Source: Psychrobacter sp. AH5 (lineage in GTDB: Bacteria > Pseudomonadota > Gammaproteobacteria > Pseudomonadales > Moraxellaceae). From it: 24,104 bases of DNA. The DNA lies in contig NZ_JAMBMT010000003.1 in the NCBI RefSeq assembly GCF_040371085.1, forward strand, positions 1 through 24,104. Direction: 5' to 3'. Positions 1 through 7,728 of this stretch are shown here, in pieces (the first letter of the stretch is position 1; the number at the start of each line of letters is the position of its first letter). The notes beneath the pieces are model-generated. The model was not told the origin of the DNA and ran no database searches. It saw only the letters and a program-made list of their open reading frames with translations. The translations under genes and the position numbers were made by a program.

Positions 1-44
1 TAATTGATACAACTACATTATATTTTGGCCATTGTTAGAAAATA

Positions 45-2837
45 TCAAATATCAGCAATTCTTTTGAGTAAGAACTCAACTCGACTGGCATCGTCGCCCT
101 TACCCTTGTAGCCGTAAGCCTTATCTACTGCTTTATCAAGGGCATTATGAGCTTTGGTTAGCTCAGGATAGGGATCGATCATGTAAGTGTTATAAAGCTT
201 AGCGAGCGTTGGTGCATTCTCACTAACTTCTTGGTAATGCTTACGAGCATCTAACACGCCTTGCGCTACTTTAGCTATATCTGACTTGGCTTCAATAGAT
301 TTTCTATCATCATCTTCTGCCATGAAAGGATAGGGGAAATTGTTATAAACGATAGTATTTGAATAACTATAGTCGCTTTTCATTCTCCCTGCTGTCAGAC
401 GCATAAAAGCATTGTGCATACTGCTTGATAAAACACCAAAGTGATAAAGCCTTCCGCCTAAAAGGACATACAGTTTATCACCTGCTACTTCTCCATCTAA
501 AAAACCAATAGGTATGAATTTTCTATTTTCTGAGGATACTCTAGGCAACCCAATATAAGGCTCATCTACATAACGTCGCTCATCAAATAGATGGGGAGTG
601 TCAGCTTTCTTAACTGTAGCCGCTTTGCTGCTTAAAAGCCTTGTGTTTTTAACATTTTCAATTCTTTGCCTAACTAAAGGCATTTTCTCTAAATCTTTAT
701 TGAGCTGTAGAGGATCGCAATCATCAAACCAAAGACACCAACGTTTTATATTGTTGAGAAATTCATTACCCATCATATAACGCTTTATATATTTCTTAGC
801 AGTCGGCTCTATTTCTATTAACTCTTTAAATTCATCGTCTGATAGCAGCAAGTTTCCACCGTCCGTAGGCTGATTGCCACGTGACATTTCTAATTCATTA
901 GAAACTTGCTTTTTAGCTCTATCGAAGAAAATTAATTCACCATCAATTAAATAGCCATTGATAGTTTTCGCTTTGTTTGGCTTGGGTTCACCTGCAATAT
1001 CACTATAACTAAAGATCGTTTTTTCTTTGCGTTCGTTCGTACCATAGCCAACGATGATGCAATGTACAGCTGCTACACCTTTACCCTCATTCGTCCACTT
1101 AAAGGTATGATGGGCAAAATTAATATGTCCCTCACAATCTTTAAGGAGGTATTGCCACAATATGGCTACATGCTCACCTTGAACGATAGAGTTAGTAGAT
1201 ACAAAAGCTGTTTCGATTTGATGTTTAGGCTTAGTTACTGACTGCATATAGTGCATAGCTTTGATGTACCACCCTGCAACATAATCTAATGACTTATGTT
1301 TTTTCACACTACTAGCAACATGAGCCAAATCTGCTTTCTGCTCTTTACTTTGATAGGTATAACCAATGAAAGGCGGATTGCCCATCACAAAATCACACTC
1401 ATTGGCCGCTAGAACGTCCTCCCAGTCAATTTGTAGGGCATTACCCTCTGTAATGTGTGGACTGTATACGATAGGCGTTGTAGGGCGTGTCGTACCAAAA
1501 CGTTCGGCAGTGGCTTGGTTCAGCTGATGGTCAGTGATCCACATAGCTACCCTTGCGATATGGGCTGCATGAGGTTCAATCTCGATGCCATAAAACTGCT
1601 CAACCGTGACTTGACACATACTACTAATATCAAGCAGACCTCTTTGATCACCATAAATCTGTGCAATCAGCTGATTTTCTAGCAGTCGCAACTCACGGTA
1701 AGCAATGATTAGGAAGTTGCCACAGCCACAAGCAGGATCAAAGAATTTTAATGTAGGTAGTTTTTCATAGAGTTTTATGGCTCTAGGCTTGTCTTTAGCG
1801 CACTTTGAAAACTCATCACGCAGCTCTTGTAAGAATAAGGAGTTGATGACCTTTAAAATATTCTTTTCACTGGTGTAATGAGCGCCAAACTCACGACGTT
1901 TATCGTCGCTGTCGGCTGTGTCGTCTATATCGAGTACGCTTTGGAACATTGAGCCAAAAATAGCAGGGCTAATTTCGCTCCAATCAAGGTTATTGCATTG
2001 AACGACTAGGTTATAGAGGTTTTCATCAAAGTAAGGGATACGGATTGACTGAGAGAACAGATCACCGTTGATATAAGCAAATGCAGCATAACTTTCAGGA
2101 AGGCGACTTGAGCGGTCTTTAGTGTTTAAAGTATCAAACAGCGTGGTAAATACCTCGTTGAGGTTGCTGCCGTCATTTCTTGCCTCATTCGTGAGTAACC
2201 CATCTAACAGGTTTTTTTGTCCAAAAATGCCGGTGTCATCGGCAAAGAAACAAAAGATCAGGCGAGTTAAGAATAGTGCTAATTCATCGGCATTAACCCC
2301 ATCGGAGATAAAAGCCTGATGCAGCTTAGCAACCATTTCAGTAGCTTGACGGTTAATCGGGTTTTCTTCAACGATCTCAGCCATTGCCGCATTTGGTGCT
2401 AAGAAATCCAACCATTCAGCATTTTTAGGGAGATCAGCAAGCGGACATTTATATTCTTTGATGTTTAGAGGATTTTCGATATCGAATAGCCATAGCTCAT
2501 CAAAATTAGACAGTACGATATATCTTGGTTTATCTGCTGTGCTTAGGCGTTCATAGTATTTACTGACTTGGTTATAGGCTTTATTGAGATCAATACCACG
2601 ACTTTTTTGCTCAATCATTACCAGTTTAGGAATAAAAGCATCTACATATTTTTGTGATTTATCATCTTTTAAGCGATGTTCAAATGCTTTTGACTGTACT
2701 TGACCAGATACACCATAAGCGTTAAATATCTGTGTCCAAAAGTTCTGACTTTGACCTCTTTCATATCCCTCAGCGTCTTTGTAGTCATGGATTATACGGT
2801 GTAACTGCTCACGAATATGCTGATAGTCTAAACTCAT
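45..2837 (-). CDS. MmeI-like type IIG/IIL restriction-modification enzyme (nuclease + adenine methyltransferase + specificity in one chain)
   Basis: Predicted cytoplasmic enzyme that methylates its recognition site and cuts unmodified DNA. Near the N-terminus, D66 and E76-Q-K78 form a PD-(D/E)XK nuclease signature (YVDAF...MIEQKSRG), placed as in MmeI. A helical linker follows, then an N6-adenine methyltransferase with GAHYTS (318-323), SAM-binding FDPACGCGNF (366-375) and catalytic NPPF (487-490). Residues about 600-840 should be the target-recognition region, ending in the family-typical GRMKSDYSYS...VYNNFPYP (818-837), with a helical tail to 930. The length is close to MmeI (about 920 aa). 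No separate specificity or nuclease gene lies nearby. The start has GAGGT 11 nt upstream. Annotation pipelines often call such proteins only a class I SAM-dependent DNA methyltransferase; the intact D-EXK supports real cleavage activity, but this is inferred. The recognition sequence cannot be read from the protein by eye. Confidence 0.88.
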   Translation of the reverse strand: MSLDYQHIREQLHRIIHDYKDAEGYERGQSQNFWTQIFNAYGVSGQVQSKAFEHRLKDDKSQKYVDAFIPKLVMIEQKSRGIDLNKAYNQVSKYYERLSTADKPRYIVLSNFDELWLFDIENPLNIKEYKCPLADLPKNAEWLDFLAPNAAMAEIVEENPINRQATEMVAKLHQAFISDGVNADELALFLTRLIFCFFADDTGIFGQKNLLDGLLTNEARNDGSNLNEVFTTLFDTLNTKDRSSRLPESYAAFAYINGDLFSQSIRIPYFDENLYNLVVQCNNLDWSEISPAIFGSMFQSVLDIDDTADSDDKRREFGAHYTSEKNILKVINSLFLQELRDEFSKCAKDKPRAIKLYEKLPTLKFFDPACGCGNFLIIAYRELRLLENQLIAQIYGDQRGLLDISSMCQVTVEQFYGIEIEPHAAHIARVAMWITDHQLNQATAERFGTTRPTTPIVYSPHITEGNALQIDWEDVLAANECDFVMGNPPFIGYTYQSKEQKADLAHVASSVKKHKSLDYVAGWYIKAMHYMQSVTKPKHQIETAFVSTNSIVQGEHVAILWQYLLKDCEGHINFAHHTFKWTNEGKGVAAVHCIIVGYGTNERKEKTIFSYSDIAGEPKPNKAKTINGYLIDGELIFFDRAKKQVSNELEMSRGNQPTDGGNLLLSDDEFKELIEIEPTAKKYIKRYMMGNEFLNNIKRWCLWFDDCDPLQLNKDLEKMPLVRQRIENVKNTRLLSSKAATVKKADTPHLFDERRYVDEPYIGLPRVSSENRKFIPIGFLDGEVAGDKLYVLLGGRLYHFGVLSSSMHNAFMRLTAGRMKSDYSYSNTIVYNNFPYPFMAEDDDRKSIEAKSDIAKVAQGVLDARKHYQEVSENAPTLAKLYNTYMIDPYPELTKAHNALDKAVDKAYGYKGKGDDASRVEFLLKRIADI

Positions 2838-3100
2838 ACTTTCTTACTACCTCAATAGATTATTTCCAATTTATTTACTGTTCCAATAATGAACGTATCT
2901 AATATACCGTAGTCTGTTCTTATAGTTATGTATATAACAAGCACTTCTACTTATTCATAGTTTTATCCCTATTATTTTCATTTATTAACAGCCAAAAATC
3001 TTTATTTATTTAATAAAGATTTAACAACTTTATAGGTTTTTCCGCATTCCGCTATAAGCCATACCATATATAGCTTATAGCTGATTTTTTTTTTCTATAC

Positions 3101-3196
3101 TACGAAGTGTACGAACTGATAGTACGAAGGATAGGCAGCGTTTAGCCAAAATAGTACGAAGGATAGGCAGTGATAGTACGAATAAATCGCAGTATT
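3101..3196 (+). repeat. Iterons: degenerate direct repeats with TACGAA cores
   Basis: TACGAA occurs at 3101, 3110, 3123, 3155 and 3177. Four of these (3101, 3123, 3155, 3177) are spaced 22, 32 and 22 bp, about two, three and two helical turns, so they face the same side of the DNA. The two best copies, at 3119-3138 and 3151-3170, are identical over 20 bp (ATAGTACGAAGGATAGGCAG). These are the likely binding sites of the Rep protein encoded 70 bp downstream. Confidence 0.75.
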
Positions 3197-3232
3197 GTAA
3201 GAAAAAAAACTTTCATTTTCTTACAATGCTGC
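3189..3232. promoter_or_regulatory. Inverted repeat before rep, probable operator
   Basis: ATTGTAAGAAAA (3194-3205) and TTTTCTTACAAT (3216-3227) are perfect inverted arms around a 10-nt spacer; after one mismatch the pairing continues with GCAG/CTGC. The element lies 34 bp before the rep start and contains no TACGAA iteron, so it may bind a different protein or control the rep transcript. A weak promoter candidate (CTTTCA at 3210-3215, TAGTAT at 3233-3238, 17-bp spacer) would overlap it. Confidence 0.5.
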
Positions 3233-3265
3233 TAGTATTACCTTAAATAGGATTTCGAGGTAGTT

Positions 3266-4435
3266 ATGGATAGTCAGAAAACATACAGCATTGAGACCGA
3301 AAGAGTGCTAACTGACCGCGAAAGGTCTGAACTTATACTTCATATGCAAGAACTATACGGCTTAGATGCAATTATAGAAGTAAAAGAACCTGTCAAAGCC
3401 CCAGATTTTGATTTTGGGTATAAAGTAGTACCTATCCACCAAAATGAAGATAAAACGCCGCAGGTGGAAGATAAGAGCCTGTCAGACGGCAAGTTAGGCT
3501 ATATTTATGGCGAAAATATGGTAGTCATGCAAAATCGTATGTTAAACGCTATTACTAATTTAGATACTAATGAGCGACGTTTAATGATGTATATGACGCA
3601 CTTAGTAAGAAAGGCTGTAGATATAGACCCACAACAGCGTACATTTACAGTTAAAGCTACAGCTTTTGCTAAAGAGTACGGTAAAAGCAATCCTACAGGA
3701 TATAAGACGCTAGAGAAAATAGCTGACAGCTTACTTGAAAAGGCATTTTGGTTCTGGGACTTCCAAGCTGATGATGAGAAATATAGACGTGGTTCATCAT
3801 GGGTCGCAGAGTGCACGTATATTACAGGTCAAGGCAAGATTGAGTTGACGTTGACGGAAACTGTAACCCATATGCTTACAGTGTTTGATAAAAGCCATCC
3901 ATTCACTAAGTATGAGCGTCAAAGCATCGTTAATTTAGGATCGTATGGTCTTCTATTGTTCGAATTAATCTCTAGTAACTTACACCTCGAAGGTAAAAAG
4001 AGAGCTTATACCGTCAAGTATTTGCGGAAGAAATTTAACTGCGAAGATAAATACAAAAGTATAAGTGATTTCAAGCAGTACGTATTGAAACCTGCTATTA
4101 AAGAAATCAAAGCTCAAACAACGTTAGATATATCCTTTACCCAAAATAAGGAAGGAAGGGAGATTACCGAGATAGTCTTTGCGTTTAAAGACAATGCTGC
4201 CAAGAACAAAGAAGTAGCTAAAATAGAGAAGAAAAGTCCATGCCTAAATCAAGCTCAAGCAAATTTGTTTGATTTCAAATTAGTAGCTGAACATGCGCTT
4301 GTGGGCGATATGCCTGTCAAAACTAATGAAGAAGCAAAAAGAATAATCAATCGAGAGTTACAGATGCCTGAGCACTATAAAAAATATTTACCATATCTTA
4401 TTAAATATGGTTTTGTAGAGTCAGCAAAGTCATAA
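3266..4435 (+). CDS. Plasmid replication initiation protein, Rep_3 (RepB) family
   Basis: Initiator that binds the iterons just upstream and opens the origin for theta replication. The Rep_3 fold is seen as two winged-helix parts: residues about 84-205 (NMVVMQNRMLNAITNLD, then the helix TGYKTLEKIADSLLEKAF) and about 215-308 (SYGLLLFELISSNLH, then KYLRKKFNCEDKYKSISDFKQYVLKPAIKEI), the second being the typical DNA-binding signature. The protein is 389 aa, longer than many family members of about 300 aa, because of an N-terminal extension (1-78) and a basic C-terminal tail (309-389). The ATG has GAGG five nt upstream. Expression is probably self-limited through the iterons and the inverted repeat in front of the gene. 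Its stop is followed after 35 bp by a MITE-like element, so nothing is co-transcribed from an original operon. Confidence 0.9.
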   Translation: MDSQKTYSIETERVLTDRERSELILHMQELYGLDAIIEVKEPVKAPDFDFGYKVVPIHQNEDKTPQVEDKSLSDGKLGYIYGENMVVMQNRMLNAITNLDTNERRLMMYMTHLVRKAVDIDPQQRTFTVKATAFAKEYGKSNPTGYKTLEKIADSLLEKAFWFWDFQADDEKYRRGSSWVAECTYITGQGKIELTLTETVTHMLTVFDKSHPFTKYERQSIVNLGSYGLLLFELISSNLHLEGKKRAYTVKYLRKKFNCEDKYKSISDFKQYVLKPAIKEIKAQTTLDISFTQNKEGREITEIVFAFKDNAAKNKEVAKIEKKSPCLNQAQANLFDFKLVAEHALVGDMPVKTNEEAKRIINRELQMPEHYKKYLPYLIKYGFVESAKS

Positions 4436-4470
4436 ATCGATAATAACTTAGTCTTATAGCTTTAAGTGCT

Positions 4471-4750
4471 TAGGGCGTGTTGAACATTCGACCATGGCAC
4501 TGACAGCGACTATTTTTTAGGCGATTCGATGTTAAAAATAATAAGTTTAGTCATTCTAAGCGCTTATTTTTAACGATGAAGCGGCAAAAAAGAGTCCTGT
4601 CCCTGTTGTTGTCGTGAGGGCTGATGCTAAAATTGCCCCATACTGCGTTACAAATCTCGCTAAGGCATCTGCATTATCGTCGCTTTGTGCCTTGTCTGGA
4701 ACAATTTTAGCGATCAGCAGTGCCTATTTGCGAATGTTCAACACGCCCTA
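4471..4750 (+). mobile_element. MITE-like element 1 (280 bp, 20-bp perfect terminal inverted repeats, TA at each end)
   Basis: The left end TAGGGCGTGTTGAACATTCG (4471-4490) is the exact reverse complement of 4731-4750. The TA at both extremes may be the duplicated target. A perfect 10-bp inner inverted repeat (GCTAAAATTG at 4626-4635, CAATTTTAGC at 4702-4711) adds further symmetry. No transposase is encoded. The left part matches the reverse complement of the element at 7729-8035, so the two belong to one family in opposite orientation. The ends resemble those of IS5- or IS630-type transposons that use a TA target, but I cannot name the parent element. Confidence 0.85.
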
Positions 4751-5484
4751 ATAAAGAAAGCTGCACGATTCACCCTGAAAGTATCCTACACAAGTTTGCT
4801 AAGCAAGTCATTATGGAAGAGAAATATTTAACACTACCATCACTACCTGATGACGAAAATAGTGAAGATAAAACTTGGGAGTTTGATCAACTAATCGAAG
4901 AGCAAGCTGTTGGCTGTATTCGACCTGATATAGTCGCAACGGTTGACGGAGAAATGATGTTTATTGAAGTTGCTGTGACTTCTTTCATCGATACTGATAA
5001 AGCAGATTTTATTAAGCAATTAGGTATTAAGACCGTTGAGATCGATTTGAGAGAAATCCTCACACAAGGTATTGAGTTGCCAAGTGAGGAAGCCAAAGAT
5101 TATATTCTAGACTGTGTCAGTAATAAGCAGTGGATATTTCCAGCACCGAAATCATTAACAATAGCCCCTACACCATCACCTGAGCCTCTTTATAATTGCC
5201 AGAGCAGTACTGATGAGAATAGCAACGGAAGCTTTGATAAAGGCTATACCATCTATCGCTTTACCGTCAACCATGCTTGGGTAGATGTCAGGGTCTTTAA
5301 TTCAGGCATGATGTCTATCAAGTGTGTGACCTACAACCATGATGTCATTGAGATACTAAAGCAATGGCGTAACGAAGGCGGTGGTCAGTACAATCAAAAA
5401 TATAAGTCATGGAATTACTTCAAACCATTTTCAGACACCGTCTTTCAACGACTACAAGAAATGGATAGTTCACCCAAGCAATGA
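4720..5484 (+). CDS. PD-(D/E)XK nuclease-like protein with C-terminal HARP-like domain, probably truncated at the 5' end by a MITE
   Basis: The reading frame opens with GTG at 4720, inside the right end of MITE 1, so its first ten residues (MPICECSTRP) are mostly encoded by the transposon repeat. The native part begins about CTIHPESILHKFAKQVI, which resembles the middle of CoiA-like nuclease proteins whose zinc-binding N-terminus normally precedes it. RPDIVA (D70) and FIEVAV (E83) fit a PD-(D/E)XK core, although the usual lysine two residues after the glutamate is alanine. Residues about 195-247 (YNHDVIEILKQW...GGQYNQKYKSWNYFKP) resemble the HARP domain of annealing helicases. An internal ATG at 4813 would give 223 aa. 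Neither start has a clear ribosome-binding site, so the gene may be weakly expressed or decaying. Function unknown; a DNA-structure-specific nuclease is an inference. Confidence 0.6.
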   Translation: MPICECSTRPNKESCTIHPESILHKFAKQVIMEEKYLTLPSLPDDENSEDKTWEFDQLIEEQAVGCIRPDIVATVDGEMMFIEVAVTSFIDTDKADFIKQLGIKTVEIDLREILTQGIELPSEEAKDYILDCVSNKQWIFPAPKSLTIAPTPSPEPLYNCQSSTDENSNGSFDKGYTIYRFTVNHAWVDVRVFNSGMMSIKCVTYNHDVIEILKQWRNEGGGQYNQKYKSWNYFKPFSDTVFQRLQEMDSSPKQ

Positions 5485-5498
5485 GATAATAAAATATA

Positions 5499-5543
5499 TA
5501 TAACTATTAAGGCCTTGCTGTTAGCAAGGCCTTAATAGTTATA
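5499..5543. terminator. Bidirectional intrinsic terminator with 21-bp perfect stem
   Basis: A perfect 21-bp inverted repeat with a three-base loop (5520-5522) has a GC-rich core (AAGGCCTTGCT) and A/T-rich outer stem. It lies between two convergent genes, ending 17 bp before the stop of the alkylsulfatase gene and starting 14 bp after the stop of the nuclease-like ORF, so it can serve both strands. Confidence 0.9.
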
Positions 5544-5560
5544 GTCGAAAACAAGCTGCC

Positions 5561-7627
5561 TTACTCATCTGGCAACACTATACCAAATGAAGAATTAGGC
5601 TTCTCAAACAATCTAAAGAAGCCTATCAAGCCAAGTGGATTACCGTCAACCTTAGACTCTTTAGATAACAACATACCTTTAAAATCTGTTTCACCTACTA
5701 ATAAATCGACAAACATAGCATGAGGTAAATTCAACGTAGCATTAACCTTCTCTTCTACTGGCTTAGAATCATCAACTAAACGATGATGGAGCACTGAGTT
5801 CTCAATCCATAAGAGATGGCTTTCATTTAGATCCGTAAAATTAATCACTATCTTAGTGTCTTTATTAGCTGCATCTTCTGATTTTAAACGCACAGCTAAA
5901 GTATCGAAAAAGTTAGAGACTGGCGTTTGTAATAATAGGTCTTTAGTAGCGGCAAGATTCACGCTGGTGTTGGATGTTCCTTGACGTAACTCTAAAGCAC
6001 CGGTCAAATAAACATCACGCCACGGTCCTGATTCCGCTTGATAGCCTAATTGATCATAGCTACGCGCTAGCAGCTCGCGCGCTACTATGTTTTTGGGTTC
6101 AACCGATACCAAATGATTCAATAGCTCAGCGGCCCAGCGATAGTTATCCTCATCAAAGGCTTTTTGCGCTTTTAATAATACATTATTACTACCACCAGCT
6201 AGATCGACGTAAGCGGTAGCACGTTGTGGATCAGGTAACGGATCTAAATGGGCAGGATTACCATCGTACCATCCTAAATAACCTTGGTAGACAGCACGTG
6301 CATTATGTTTTACTGTGCCATAATACTCGCGATTATAGAATTCCTGCGACAAACTAGTAGGCAAAGTAATATCTTCAGCGATCTCGCCTGGTGTCATACC
6401 TTTATTCATACGGCGCACGCTCTGATCGTGAATAAATTTATAAGTATCGCGCTGTTGCTTTAAGAATTTCTGAATATTGTCTTGCCCCCACATAGGCCAA
6501 TGATGACTACCGAAATAGATATCGGCATCACCAAATATATTACGCGCCTCTTCTATATAACCGCTCCATTTCAAAGCATCACGTACCTTTGCACCGCGTA
6601 GCGTATACAGATTATGCATATTTCGTGACACCAATTCTGCACCGCCAAAAGCCTTGTATTCTGGTAGATAGAAGGTTAGTTCTGCTGGAGCTTCTGACTC
6701 AGGCGTGTACTGAAACTCGAACTTGACGCCATCTATATTTAGTTTAGTAGGAGTGCGATCAATTAATACCGTAGGCTTGGTAATACTGACCTCTCCAAAA
6801 GCTGGGCTCTTTCCTAAGCCAGTATCGATATGACCGAATTCATCACGCGCCAAGTCTTTGCCGTACATGTAAACGGCGCGGCGTAGCATAGCATTACCAG
6901 CAATGATATTTTCGCTGGTCGCTTCTTCTATAAACCCAGCAGGTGCAATAATTGGAATTTTCTTACGCTCAATATCTTGCTGACTAACAATGCCTAATAC
7001 TCCGCCGAAGTGATCAACATGACTATGCGTAAATAAAATAGCACTGACGTTGGTTGTATTCGGATAGCGCTTAGCTAGATGCTGCATAGCGAAGTCATAA
7101 GCATAGCGCGCGGTTTCTTTTGAGGTCATCGTATCAATAATAATCCAGCCACTATCGCCTTTGATTAACGTCATGTTAGATAAATCAAAACCGCGAACTT
7201 GATAAATACCTGGTGTTACCTCGAATAGTCCTTGAATATTATTGAGCTGAGCTTGTCGCCACAGGCTAGGATTGACTGTAGCAGGAGCCTCACCTTCTAT
7301 AAAATCATAAGCACTCATATTCCAGACGTTCTTCGAGGCGTCTTTAGAGGATGGGATTTTCAAATCTTTAGGACTGGCGATAAGTCCGCGACGCGCGTCT
7401 GTGAAATCTTGCTGATCGTTAAGGTTTAATTGTTTGGCGACCTGACTATTAGCTTTGATGGTAGCGGTCGTAGGGGCGCGATTATCACCGCTTACACTAG
7501 TCACTGTTCCTGTACGCGCAGGTGCTGAGCTACAAGCTATTAGTAGCATACTGCTACAAAGTAATAACAACTCTTTTGAATGACGAAGATTATTAACTGT
7601 GTTTTTTTTATGGCTGATTATTACCAT
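5561..7627 (-). CDS. sdsA: Linear primary alkylsulfatase, SdsA/BDS1 type, lipoprotein
   Basis: Predicted metallo-beta-lactamase-fold enzyme that hydrolyses primary alkyl sulfates (SDS and relatives) to alcohol plus sulfate. The N-terminus has a lipoprotein signal: a basic n-region, a hydrophobic core, and lipobox L29-I30-A31-C32, so it should be anchored in the envelope, facing the periplasm or outside. Zinc ligands are complete: HSHVDH (H201, H203, D205, H206), E312, E331 and H376 in GSHHWPMWG, with the same relative spacing I recall for Pseudomonas SdsA1. A helical dimerisation region follows (about 410-545), then a C-terminal SCP2-like domain (about 555-688) that binds the alkyl chain. Length 688 aa, near the family norm of about 660 plus signal. 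The ATG has AGGA seven nt upstream. It lies alone between the terminator and MITE 2; no regulator or sulfate transporter is next to it. Confidence 0.92.
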   Translation of the reverse strand: MVIISHKKNTVNNLRHSKELLLLCSSMLLIACSSAPARTGTVTSVSGDNRAPTTATIKANSQVAKQLNLNDQQDFTDARRGLIASPKDLKIPSSKDASKNVWNMSAYDFIEGEAPATVNPSLWRQAQLNNIQGLFEVTPGIYQVRGFDLSNMTLIKGDSGWIIIDTMTSKETARYAYDFAMQHLAKRYPNTTNVSAILFTHSHVDHFGGVLGIVSQQDIERKKIPIIAPAGFIEEATSENIIAGNAMLRRAVYMYGKDLARDEFGHIDTGLGKSPAFGEVSITKPTVLIDRTPTKLNIDGVKFEFQYTPESEAPAELTFYLPEYKAFGGAELVSRNMHNLYTLRGAKVRDALKWSGYIEEARNIFGDADIYFGSHHWPMWGQDNIQKFLKQQRDTYKFIHDQSVRRMNKGMTPGEIAEDITLPTSLSQEFYNREYYGTVKHNARAVYQGYLGWYDGNPAHLDPLPDPQRATAYVDLAGGSNNVLLKAQKAFDEDNYRWAAELLNHLVSVEPKNIVARELLARSYDQLGYQAESGPWRDVYLTGALELRQGTSNTSVNLAATKDLLLQTPVSNFFDTLAVRLKSEDAANKDTKIVINFTDLNESHLLWIENSVLHHRLVDDSKPVEEKVNATLNLPHAMFVDLLVGETDFKGMLLSKESKVDGNPLGLIGFFRLFEKPNSSFGIVLPDE

Positions 7628-7674
7628 AATAAATTCCTTTTATGAATGGCAGGTTAAAATTAATTACGATCATT

Positions 7675-7694
7675 TAGGCCGTGTTGAACATTGG
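7675..7694 (+). mobile_element. Solo MITE end (relic)
   Basis: TAGGCCGTGTTGAACATTGG differs at only two positions from the terminal repeat of the two complete MITE-like elements and points the same way as the left end of the element 34 bp further on. No matching right end is seen nearby. It lies in the leader or promoter region of the alkylsulfatase gene, 47 bp from its start codon, and looks like the remnant of an earlier insertion or partial deletion. Confidence 0.6.
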
Positions 7695-7728
7695 CGACAA
7701 ATTAATGGAAAAAAAAATAGCGAACGGT

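Larger units (their letters stand above)
2838..3265. promoter_or_regulatory. Replication origin region (oriV) between the divergent restriction-modification and rep genes
   Basis: This 428-bp gene-free, very AT-rich stretch lies directly upstream of the initiator gene. In order it holds a perfect 11-bp-arm hairpin (2996-3022, 5-nt loop), a perfect 9-bp inverted repeat (arms 3051-3059 and 3073-3081) followed by a run of T, a cluster of TACGAA iterons (3101-3196) and a 12-bp-arm inverted repeat (3194-3227). Together this is the usual plan of an iteron-controlled theta origin with an AT-rich melting zone. It must also hold the promoters for both divergent genes. I saw no convincing DnaA box. Confidence 0.75.

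Noticed and set aside
2859..2886. Minus-strand promoter candidate (TTGGAA, 16 bp, AATAAT) for the restriction-modification gene
   Set aside because: Its transcription start would fall on the GAGGT ribosome-binding site, leaving almost no leader; kept out as a feature.
4471..4750. Complete insertion sequence
   Set aside because: The element is only 280 bp and has no transposase frame on either strand.
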